Source of the DNA: Struthidea cinerea
Taxonomy: Eukaryota > Chordata > Aves > Passeriformes > Corcoracidae
Direction of reading: 5' to 3'
DNA length: 64,000 bases
Assembly: GCA_013397865.1 (NCBI GenBank)
Contig: VZTI01002652.1
Span: 1,513,623-1,577,622 of the forward strand
The position numbers and the translations under genes are program-made. A model generated the notes under the pieces. The model was not told where the DNA came from. It saw nothing but the letters and a program-made list of their open reading frames with translations, and ran no database searches. Shown here piece by piece: positions 54,393-64,000 of this stretch; the first letter of the stretch is position 1, and the number at the start of each line of letters is the position of its first letter.

Positions 54393-57300
54393 GTAGGGTA
54401 AGGCACCATCTGCAAAGAATTAGTGTTTGTAAAATTTCAGTCTTGGAGCTGCAAAATTCCAGATAGTGCAGGTTTTTGCACACAATTAGAACATTCGGTT
54501 TTATACAGCCTCAGTCCATCCTTCACATGGCAATAAACCACATTTTGTAGCATCTCCCGTATGCACTTCTGGCACAAAGAGGTGTTCCCGTGCTCCTGTT
54601 GCTTCATGGAATGTGGCTAGTCAATTTGTGGTTACCACAGCTGCTCCCTGGAAAAATGCAGTATCGCATCTCTGTGTTCTGGAAATCAGCACTCACCCCC
54701 ACTGCTGGGAAAAGAGGGCTCCAAAACAGTTTTTGGAGTTAAAGCATCATACAGCATATCTTTCCAAAGCCTGCAATTGTATTTACATTTTACACCTTTT
54801 TAGAAAATTTCCTCTGAACAAGCACAAGTTTCTGTGTACACTAGCTTCAACATCTTACTTTGAATAGGAGCACGTAATCCTCACTCAGATAAAGTCTCTT
54901 TTGAAGTTAGTGCATAACATATTGGGTACTGGCTGAAAGGTCTGGCTACTTGATTTTTCATACTGATGTATGTACAGTGATAATAGGAATGAGCTGGAGG
55001 ACACCGCCTGCTCTTCCTCTTAGAGCTGTGCTTTCAGCCAGGATATTTACAAAAAACCAGACAAACTGGACACATTTTTGTACATGTCTCAGGTGAACAA
55101 ACCTTGGAGCTTTGCTAAATTTCGTCCAAAATACATCATGGAGGATCAAGTTACACTGTGTTAAGAACTGCATGGGAATTGTGAACATCCTATTTCTTAA
55201 TATGGAGATGAGATTTTAGAAATGTGAAACTTGCATTTTGTTTCACTGCTTTCAATCCCTCTGAGGTGTATAATGGTCTGCCCCTACAGAGAATCACGTT
55301 TCAATTAGAGTAACTAGCATGTTTTATCTAAAAAGATTACAAATAGAGGGGTGTGGTGATAGAGATTTTGGCTTCTATTTGTTTTGCCGTAACTGGGAAT
55401 TTTGCAGTCATGTTGTTTTCTAAATAGACAAATATTTTTACTGTCAATATAAAAATTTAGTTATGTTCATGTGCAGTAAAAGCCATGAGAAATACTGGAT
55501 AACAAAAATCCACTACAGCTTATTTTGCATCATTTTGCAAAAGAGAAAGTGAGTTATTTGTTCTCAGTGACAATCCAAATTCAGCAACAATGTGCTCCAT
55601 AGGTCCTACTGACACTCATCTGCATATATGGGAATGCATTTGGAAACTGAATGCAAGTGGTGGTATTTTCTAACCTCCTCGCCAAAATCCCTTGAGCATT
55701 TCAGACATTCCACTCAAAATGATTTTTTAATGTGGGACCTACTTACCACATTTGTTTTACATTACAAAATGCTGTATAGGTTGTTTACATATGGAAAAGT
55801 CAGTGGAGAGAAATTTCTGTAACTGTTCAGAAAGAAAGATTGTAACTGTAACAAGGACAATTATGGACAGACACAGGTAATAGATGTTTAGAAAATGTTA
55901 GGAGCATTATTGTGGATAATAGACATTCTTTTCTTAGCACTGCCCTTGCCCAAGTTTAATTTTCCATTGGTGGTGTCCACCTAGATTGCTTAAGACAGCT
56001 GTAGTCTTCTCATTTACATTAAGGTAACAAAAATTTGACTGCTGAGTTGTCCCAGGTGGAGTTCATCTGTACAAAGGTCCAAAACTATGAGGGAATACCT
56101 AAAATGTCAGATATGTCCAGTATCTAGTGCTGCAGCAAATTATCACCTCTTCCAGGTCACAAAGGTCAAAATAATTTCCAGCTCTATTTTTCTAAAAGCC
56201 ATTTTCATTTAATCTGTCCTTTACAAATGGTAAACTTAATGAGAATTTCAGGAATAATTCAAACTAAAATTAAGAAAAACTACCTTGATATATACGTGTT
56301 CAATTCAAATATATTTTAGTAAGCAACAACGTGGCCAGTATTAAACTAGTTCTCAAATACCATTGAAATAATAAATATGCTCGCAAAAGAAACCTGCTTT
56401 CTTTTAAAGTGACTGCATGCATTATTCCAGCTTTTTCTGATAATAGCACATTTAATACCGACGCTAAGATGCAATCAATCTTTTTTGTTGGAAGAAGGTG
56501 TTATATTGCACCTGTATGCTTATACTCACCTAGGAGTTCCAATCCAGTACATTAATCCAGCCTGCAGTTCAGGAGGGCTGCTGCTGGCTTGGCCTCCACG
56601 GTATTCTTCTTGCTGGCTTTGCGGAGCAGTGGGGAGCAAATCAGGTGAGAGAGGGAGCAGGGGAAAGGAAGAGGCCTGTCTCTAAAGAGACACTGAATTA
56701 GACTGGAGTGAATAGCTGACGTCCTCTGTAATTATACACACATTGAACCCTTTATAGTTGACTTAAGTTACTTCAAACTGCATTGGTCTGGCCCTCCATA
56801 CTGATTAAAAGCAGCATCTATTTACCTTAACAATAAATGTGGAGATTAGTAAAAATTCACTTGATCACAATAAGAAGACAGATAATTAAAGGGCAATGCA
56901 AGCCAGATTGGAATGTAAGGGCCTGAAACAGCATATTAGGAAGCATAGGCTGCTTTTGTGTATGTGTAGTTAAGGATTGCAGAAATCCCTTCAAGTAGAC
57001 TGTTTTTGTAGCAATACTTAAAGTAGAGGAAGGCCAGAACATGTCCTGAGGAGATTGGCCCAGCAACTCTCCTGGGCAAAGTGACAAATACAAAGCTTTG
57101 GAAAAGGAAAAGGACTTTAAAGCACAATGTGACTAAATGGACAATCTCTACAAAATCTTTGAAAAAGCTCTCCAGAACTTTTATTCTTCTTTGATGTCTC
57201 CTCCATGATAAAAAACAAGTTTAAGATAAGCAGGACACACTGCTGATTCTACGGGTTAAGCTCTCAATAGTGTAGGGTCTACAAGAAAGGGAAGAACTGG

Positions 57301-58889
57301 GGTTAGTGTGTGACAGACTCAAGAGACATGGTCTTCTCTCAACATAAACTCTCTTCTTGATGTGGGATCTCCTTTGGGGAAGGGGGAGGACAGCTCTTAT
57401 TCCTATTGAAACTATCATTTGGTTTTACATGGTTGATACTGTGTTTTATTAATCCCTTTCTAGCAAGAAAGCAAGCAGTTGATAACTAAATAAGTGAGTA
57501 CTATCAATCCTATATAGACAACTTTGAAAATCAGGAATGGCTGTATCCACGTTTTGTAGCAAAAGAGTTGTATCTCTTGATAGAACTTAACACCCATCCC
57601 TTGTTTCTTTTCTTTGCACTGATACTGAGGAGCTCTATGCTTACCTCTTTGCAGAAAATTAAGGGATAAAACAGTGACTTTTGACAAGCATTGCAGCAAT
57701 TTCCAGAGACCAGATTGTTGCTGAAACACAAATAATAATTGGAATCTTAAATTAATAACATTCTCTCTCGTATGATATTCCAAAATAAATTTCCAGCTGA
57801 ACAAAGACTTACAGATGTTTTGGCTTTTTTTCTAACAAACACTGTCACCAGTTAAACTGGTCCCATTAAAGTCACATTTTAAAGAATGGCTTAGTTAGTT
57901 CACATGTGGGGTTTTGTTTCTCAGCAGTTTTAATTTGGAACATGTCAGAACTATTTAACACCAAGCCAAAGATTCATTCAGTCACTTGGTATGTATAGAG
58001 AAGACTAATTTCGGAGTGCTAAGAATCAAGGTGAATAAGCTCAGCAAAAAGGTAAGGAAAATGCAAGAAACAGAGGGCATCTGTTCAATGAATGGCAAAT
58101 CACGGTCCTGTTCCTTCTGAACTGAATCTCTGTCCCCCTAACAAATTGCTGGCAAGTGCAAAGTCACCAGTCTCTCCCAACCCTTCAGTCTGGGGTTGCC
58201 AGGAGCTAGGAGGAATTTTCCAGGTATGAGAGGTTCCCTGGGTCTTCTGAAAGGAGGCAAATAAAGACAGACCCAAGGCCTACAGGGTACCAGCTCTGGC
58301 TTTCATAGCAGCTGATATTTTGTAGTTTCTTGGTTGCAGAATGGTTAGAATAATCATCTGTGGTGGAGAAGACTGCACCTGCCCTGTCCCTCCATCAGCT
58401 GGCATATCCCAGCCTGCTTTCCACTCCTTAGCTGTCTTGGGACTTCCAGGGATCATGGTTCTGTGTCCCCACTGTCATTAAAAGGCTACAATAATCTAAC
58501 CAAACACTTTGTTGAATATATGTGTAAGCCACTGCTTTCTTCCTTGTGTTGCATATGCACAGCAGATTAGTGTCTTCTTTAGGAAGCAGTCAGGGATCTC
58601 TTTGTTTCCTTCTTTCAGGTACAAGGTGAATTAATCAATTTGGAAACCAGCAAATCCACCCCTCCCTTTTTCCCCCACAAACTCGAATTCTTCCAGCCTA
58701 CATCTCTTGACAATAAAGAGATAAAACTCAGATGCCCTACATGACGAAGAACTGAGCCTGTTTCTTTGCATTTAAGTTTTTCTAAATAAATTGCTTTTGT
58801 TGTTTAAAGCTGTGATGAATGGAGACACAGGGCCAGGTTGGTCGCTGGAACAGTACAATGGATGTAAGAAGGTTTTTTTCTTTGCCATA

Positions 58890-59330
58890 TAAATCATTCA
58901 CATTGTTTAAGGTACATTGATCAATCTAATGGCTTGTAATAGGCTCCTAATTGCCACTAGGAAAGTATTGCAAGCTTGCATCTGAACGTGAAATGGTTCA
59001 TGATCTGAGCTGAAATTCACCTTAAGCCTGAGTTCCAGTAATTACAGAACACAGAAAGAGCATAATGAACGGCTCCCCTTCTTTCCTTGCCCTAATCCCA
59101 GGACAGGGTTGAGGGGGGAGAAGGGAACATAGGAATGGGGATCTGGCTTATTTTCCTCTACCAAACCAGCAATTCATTAAATGGCAAAAGCTGCAGGAGG
59201 ATTTATTGGTCATTGTGGATTAAGGGAACTTTGTAATGTCAATCATCCTGCCTATTACGCTGCCACATATCTCTATCTGTAGATAGACAACTTGCTTAAT
59301 CACAATCAACATTCTGAGTCACGCCTGGCT
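58890..59330. promoter_or_regulatory. Candidate developmental enhancer with PBX/MEIS-like site
   Basis: Just left of a CpG island lies a stretch rich in homeodomain-type cores (ctaatgg, cctaattgcc, gtaattac, attcattaaa). It also holds TGTCAATCA at 59237-59245, the reverse complement of the PBX-MEIS composite TGATTGACA. The sequence lacks simple repeats and looks like constrained non-coding DNA. Function and target gene (SP9 would be the neighbour) are inferred. Confidence 0.4.
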
Positions 59331-59359
59331 AAAAACGTGGTATGAAAAGCTAGGAGCGT

Positions 59360-59610
59360 ACCGGAAGCGGGATGCTAGGAGAAATGTGGGGACAGGACTC
59401 CTCCGCGGTGAGGCTGCTCCGGTGAGGCACCCGCCCGTTCCCCTGCCCGCCCGCCCGGTGCTGCCGCTTCCCCGCGGCCCGACCGGCGCCGCCGGGGGAG
59501 CCGCGGGGCGGAGGGGCCGGGCGGGCCGGGCCCGGCCGGGGCGGGCCGTGCGCTGCCAGGGACCGCCGAGCTCGCCGTCCCGGCCGCCGCTGCCCTGCTC
59601 ACCGCACACA
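59360..59610. promoter_or_regulatory. Isolated CpG island with ETS site and G-quadruplex motif
   Basis: About 250 bases of very GC- and CpG-rich DNA stand alone in AT-rich sequence. A perfect ETS-type site ACCGGAAGC (59360-59368) lies at the left edge, and four G-runs at 59494-59521 fit a G-quadruplex pattern. Donor-like GTGAGG sequences occur on the plus strand near 59407 and 59421, and GTGAGC on the minus strand near 59600. No convincing protein is encoded; the overlapping frames are a by-product of GC richness. It may be a promoter for an untranslated exon or long non-coding RNA, or a Polycomb-type island near a developmental gene. Confidence 0.6.
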
Positions 59611-60720
59611 CCTCATTACCGAGTCAGCAGAGCTGCTTTAATGGACTTGTGAGAAAAGGCGGTTTCACGCTCTATAAACGTTGGGTCCAAGCGTTTACTA
59701 ATTAAACTCTTTCTATTTAGAAACACCTGCGTTTTAAGAAAGCTTTCTGAACGCTAGCACTGGCTGAATTTCCAACCTGCTGCAGTCTGAGCTTGTCATG
59801 CCTAACCTATGCATCGTAACAGCACTGGAAAGCATGTGAACCAAGAGGTAAAATCCTCGTACAACGCTGTTCGTACAATGTTCTTCAGACTTTCCTACCA
59901 AGGCAGAAAACAAATCTATGATGCTGTTGAATAATCTCCCAATAATTGTAGTAATTAAAATCATCATCCAGTCTGCAGTCACCTTCCTTCCTTTGACACT
60001 AGTCTTCCCTTGAATTGTTAACGTGTCTCCGGCTGAGATAAACAGAACAAGGGAGCTTTAAAATACACGGTCCAAATAAATTTAGCGGAAGAGAATTAAT
60101 TCCACAGACACGCTTTTGACTGCATTCAGTAGGTGACAGGATTTCTGAAACTATTGTGCAGATTTTTTAAACACAGGGTAATATGGGTCTCCCTGCTACT
60201 CCTAAATAGTGTCACCTTAAAGATCGAGGAAAAGATGAAAGCCCAGCCTGATGCTCCACCTCGGGGCTCAGTGTGCAGGGGGCAGGAGGAGAGGGGAGTG
60301 CACCATGTAACAAACATCATATGAAAGATCAAGCAGAAATTGTGGGAGAGTGCCACAATTTTCATTTAATTTCCATGATCTATTTGATCCCAGTGTTCAT
60401 TCCCTTTTTATTAGCTATAAAAGATTTCCTTCTAATCAAAAGCTGCACTTCATCTTTACCCACAAATTAAAAACGCTGCAGTGGAAAGAACTCAGTGGAC
60501 TCAACAGGCACCAAGGTCTGTATTTTAACACTATCTCTATATATTCTTCCCCCTTGTAGTATCTAGTCTTGGGCAGAATAGTGGGGAAGCCTTTTCCTAA
60601 CTGAAGTTATTAATTTATCACCAGGTACCCCTCTGAGTTGCTCTGATAATCAATGCTGGTTTCTAGACCACGTAAATGAAGAGTGTAATTGAGGGGGGGA
60701 GGGGGTTTCGCACGGAAGAA
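59611..60720. other. Non-coding stretch between CpG island and enhancer-like block
   Basis: This is mixed-composition sequence without a supported gene. Short overlapping open frames near 60126-60559 on both strands have no family features. I see no repeat or RNA gene. Confidence 0.6.
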
Positions 60721-60729
60721 CTGTTGCTT

Positions 60730-61830
60730 AAAAAAAAAAAATCTGGCAGGACGCAATTATTTATCTCGGCAATGAGCAGTTTGCCTGTTTCCTGCCCACG
60801 TCCCTTCTGTTTGACAGAAAATTAGGCTGCTTCTCTTAAACTTGGAAGGGTTTGCCCCCTTCCCACCCATAACACCCTTGGGTAAAACTCCATGCCCCTC
60901 CTAGGATGCAGGGGAGATTATACAGCAACCTTACATTTAACTGCTGCTAAATCGATTTATTTGGAAAATATTTGGCAGCTCTTTCCCAGAGCTCTTTTTG
61001 AAGAGACGAGCCATTTCATCTGATGCTCTTGAATATAAACCCAGGAGCTTCCCAACCATCTGTAATGAACGAATTGTTTCCCAGCTCTACCTCCTAAAGA
61101 CAGCAACTTTAGTAGTTGCACAGATCAAAAGACACTCGTAGAGAGAAGATGGGAAACAATATTGTTCAAAGGAAGTGAACTGTTGCATTTAATTAGGCTA
61201 TTCTTTATTAGTATTCATATTGAGATTTTCTTTTTTTTTTAGATTTATGTTGATTTAACTGTAATGTATTTATGATGTAAATATATTCCAAGATGAAAAC
61301 GTCACGGATCAATTGTAAAGGACCCGGATACATAATTTTAAAAAATCAGTTTCAGTTTATATGAGGTTCTCACCCCACTTTCGCTTCTTAGTCAGATTTG
61401 TTTATGCAGAATCGACATTTAATAGTGCTAATTGCACTCCAGTTAAATTGCCCTGATTGCAGAAAGGGAAGCAATTTTCGTGCTCTCTGTCTGGGTTTGG
61501 AAGAAATTGTTTTATATTCACCTCTTTATAAAGAAGTGGAGATAAGGCACCGAGCCTTTGCACAAATTGCACTTATGGGCTGACTGGCAGCATTCAGGCT
61601 CTATAATAGAGCATTATTTGGCCGTTTTGAATAATGTAAAGCATTTGCTGAAAGCTATTCTCCTGAAAATTGCTTTAACTTTTAAAAGGGTGATGATTCA
61701 CTCCAAACCAGGCCTTTGTTACATTGTCATTATCCCCCCAAATGTTTTAACAGTCAGCTCAACACTTTAGCATAACACATTGATCTTTGTTTAAAAACTC
61801 GATTTTTGGAGTATGGAAAAAATCTGTCAG
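60730..61830. promoter_or_regulatory. Candidate conserved non-coding block (homeodomain-rich)
   Basis: About 1 kb of AT-rich but complex sequence contains many homeodomain-like cores. The clearest is the pseudo-palindrome AGTGC-TAATT-GCACT at 61424-61438; others include aatcgatttatttgg near 60950. The short frames in it are unremarkable. Such blocks are typical around Sp/Dlx/Hox-type developmental genes, and SP9 is the expected neighbour. Conservation cannot be measured here, so this remains a candidate. Confidence 0.4.
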
Positions 61831-61849
61831 AAAATACTTGACCCCCTAA

Positions 61850-62560
61850 AGATTTTAGCAGCGTTCCCCCTTCCGCCGCCATTCGCTCAGCCTTTCCACC
61901 GCCTGCCTCGTTCCTGCGGGTTTTAGTTACTTTTCCGACTACAAAGGGGCGAGGAGATGGATGTGCGGCAGGCAGAGCCGCCCGCCAATCTTCAGGCACA
62001 GCAGAATCCCCACTTTGCTGTGGGAGCGCAAGCGGGCAGCGGATGCCTTTACTCGCTGATGTAGAGGCAACATTTTTAAACGTCACGCTCTCGATCTGCC
62101 TTCCAGCCGTATTTTATTGATGACTTCCCCCAAGATGAGAGGAGAGACCCTCTCCCCCCGCCGCCCTGGGGTTGGCCAGAAGCGCCGCGCTGCCACTTGA
62201 CGACCACCACGGCAGGCTCCTGGGAAGGGAAGGAGCGGGTTCCCCCCCGGAGAAAAAGAGGAAGGAAAGAAGGAAGGAGGGAAGGAAGGAGTCACCTGTT
62301 GGGCGATGGCTCCCGGGTGCCCCTGTCGGACTCCTCGCCTCACCCGCGGGGGTTATGTCGCTCCCCCCGCCACCGCCTTTCTGCCGCCTCCACCCGCCGA
62401 GCGCTACAGCCCCCCTGGGTACAGCCGCCGCTCAGGATCTGTTCCGGGCAGACCTTTCGAAGGAAGGGTTTGCCATGCAACACCCGGACCCCTGCGCCGG
62501 CTGCGAGTCAATGTGGAAAGAATTAAGCGCAGAACAGTATTTTCTCCTACTGCCCCGACT
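61850..62560. promoter_or_regulatory. CpG-rich region with purine microsatellite
   Basis: GC and CpG content rise again, with proline/serine/arginine-rich chance frames on both strands (62083-62343 minus, 62172-62600 plus). None begins like SP9 or any family I know. The region may be part of a multi-island promoter domain of a developmental gene lying to the right. No transcription start can be placed. Confidence 0.45.
62250..62291 (+). repeat. (GGAA)n-like purine microsatellite
   Basis: This imperfect run of gaagg/gaaa units inside the CpG-rich region consists only of purines on the plus strand. Confidence 0.85.
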
Positions 62561-62746
62561 CTGTTTAATACGCGGCGACAAAAAGGCGAGCGCCCTTTGA
62601 AAATAACCTTAGACGTTTAAATAAAAATATAATCTCCAGAGACATCCTTCCTAGCGTGGCAGTCGTCCTGTAGATTGCATAACACAATGTAGAAGAAAAC
62701 GCAGTGCCCACCTTATTTAAGCACACACATACCAAAAATAAAATAA

Positions 62747-62760
62747 TATATATATATATA
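62747..62760. repeat. (TA)7 microsatellite
   Basis: Seven perfect TA dinucleotides lie at the end of an A-rich tract. Confidence 0.9.
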
Positions 62761-63780
62761 AACATGTAAAGGAAAGCGAAATCATAATCTTAAATTCCCG
62801 GTTTCTCCATCTTGCTCCTAAGCGATGCCTATTTTGCATCTGCTAGAAGGTTTTACGCTGGATGGCTGAGGCGGCACCGAGAAGAAGGAAATATTGACTG
62901 AAATGCAGAGCAAGGGCCCGGCGTTGCTTGAACGCACTCATCATATTTCTGGTTCAGAATTGTACTCAGCTGCACTGGGAACGGCAAAAAGGAAGGGGAA
63001 AAGCGCCTATTCCCATTCTCACAGAGACGACCGCGATGATGAAAAGTTGCACGCCTATTGATCTTCCGCGGGCACAGTACGGGCAAGTTCTAGCCAATTA
63101 CTTAAGAAGCCTCCAATAATTACAAATCAAAGGGACTAGCTTGCAAGACATTGAGGAGCCGAGGTTTGGACTTACATTTCGCACATGCAGAGAGCAGGTA
63201 AAGTCTCTGTCGCTCACTGGGTGCGTGGAGTGTGCACAGTGCAGAGGCCACAGGCAAGTGCTAGGGAGGCTTATTCCAGCAGCGCCCTAGCACTGCTAGG
63301 AGGGAGCAAGCCTTCTGCCATTAGCAGCACTGCTTCCACGGGAGTATATGAGGCTTGAAAAACGTGCTGCAGGCTGCGAATTTGACTTTCAAAGTGTTTT
63401 GCTGGCGATTACTCTGTAAAATGATATCTATCCTCTGTCTTAAGCGACAGGATGTCAAATGCCCCTCGTCCCCTCTCCCGCCCTGGTACAAGAGCAAAGG
63501 GATGCCTGGCGGTTCCCTGCCTTTGGAATTTTTTGGCACTTTATATAACCACAAAGGCTCCTCAGTTCCTTTTGCAATGAAAGTAAGAAATACGTTGTGC
63601 ACGAAATCACTTCTAGCATTTAGTAATGAAAAATAAAAAAAATTTAACGTGTTTTCCCAGGATGTCATTAGGCGCTGTTAGGTTATTTGTATCCAACACG
63701 GACAGCTCCCAAATGGCCTGAAAAGGAGGCAAAGGGCCTGTTGAATAAAGGCGACGCAGGTATGGTTTACGGGCCGCGAG
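62761..63780. other. Non-coding stretch left of the terminal CpG island
   Basis: This is intermediate-GC sequence without a supported gene. A donor-like CAG|GTAAAGT occurs on the plus strand near 63196, and a perfect inverted repeat agtgctaggg / ccctagcact lies at 63257-63266 and 63285-63294. The sequence could be 5' flank or untranslated leader of a plus-strand gene to the right. Confidence 0.45.
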
Positions 63781-64000
63781 GATCGCAGGTGACTACACCA
63801 GCAGCGGGGGATCGGACACCTCCTGCACAGTTTACAGGAGACGGCGGAGCGGCGTCAGGCGTGACACCAGCCCTCCGCCGACGCTGACCTCGCTCTCGAC
63901 TCCTGCCCTCTGCGGCTCTCCCCGCTTCTCCGGCGGGCAGGCGGCGCGGGGGCGGCGGGAGTCGCGGCCCGGCGGGAGGCGCGGCCCGGGGCGCCGGGGC
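63780..64000 (+). promoter_or_regulatory. CpG island running off the right edge (possible SP9 5' region)
   Basis: CpG and GC content climb steadily from about 63780 and reach near-pure G/C sequence at the edge, with repeated cggcggg/gcggcccgg blocks. An SP9-like coding start is not visible in the window. In vertebrates SP9 is the next gene, in divergent orientation to OLA1, which makes its 5' region the most natural owner of this island. This is inferred from gene order rather than seen. Confidence 0.5.

Larger units (their letters stand above)
50747..58850. other. Intergenic sequence, no gene seen
   Basis: This is AT-rich non-coding DNA between OLA1 and the regulatory-looking right end. It contains the candidate element near 53.5 kb, a 20-bp duplication at 53386-53420 and the hairpin at 54357-54392, each listed separately. 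Open frames here (for example 57460-57804 minus, 114 codons) have no recognisable domains. A patch of more balanced composition at 58100-58480 is unexplained. Confidence 0.65.

Noticed and set aside
59319..59652. Proline/arginine/alanine-rich frames on both strands
   Set aside because: They are artefacts of the CpG island; low-complexity composition in all frames.
62172..62620. 142-, 109- and 104-codon plus frames as a possible SP9 start
   Set aside because: None begins like SP9 or contains its conserved N-terminal or zinc-finger motifs; three frames are open together because of GC content.
1..64000. CRISPR arrays, operons, phage or bacterial mobile elements
   Set aside because: No regularly spaced direct repeats or dense coding are present. 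The exon-intron structure and CR1 element show a vertebrate nuclear genome.

Overview
The window looks like avian nuclear DNA: AT-rich non-coding sequence with few recognisable repeats, one clear CR1 retrotransposon tail of the bird/reptile type, and short CpG islands. There is no bacterial, phage or organellar gene organisation. Almost all ORFs of 60-110 codons are chance open frames, so the annotation rests on exon structure.

The only gene I can identify with certainty is OLA1 (Obg-like ATPase 1, YchF-type ATPase) on the minus strand. Three consecutive coding exons are visible: 36272-36372, 34442-34585 and 24685-24812. They encode residues 1 to about 125 of a protein that is about 396 residues long in vertebrates. 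Splice sites and phases join perfectly (101 + 144 + 128 nt). The remaining exons lie to the left of the window, so positions 1-24684 are read as OLA1 intron sequence. A GC-rich CpG island at about 36150-36850, with a 90-base N gap, is the OLA1 promoter and 5' UTR region. A truncated CR1 element abuts its upstream side (about 36851-37210).

Positions 37211-64000 carry no recognisable coding gene. In other vertebrates the gene upstream of OLA1, in divergent orientation, is the developmental transcription factor SP9. The right third of the window fits the 5' flank of such a gene: an isolated CpG island at 59.4 kb, stretches of homeodomain, POU and PBX/MEIS-like motifs at 58.9-59.3 kb and 60.7-61.8 kb, further CpG-rich DNA at 61.85-62.55 kb, and a new CpG island running off the right edge from about 63.78 kb. 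SP9 coding sequence itself is not in the window, so that assignment is an inference from synteny.

Items of interest: a 46-codon exon-like open frame with a splice acceptor at 541-681 on the minus strand that I cannot assign; two near-perfect hairpins (30669-30702 and 54357-54392); a tRNA-like relic at 17715; several short tandem duplications; and candidate conserved enhancers. I did not find a convincing undescribed biological system.
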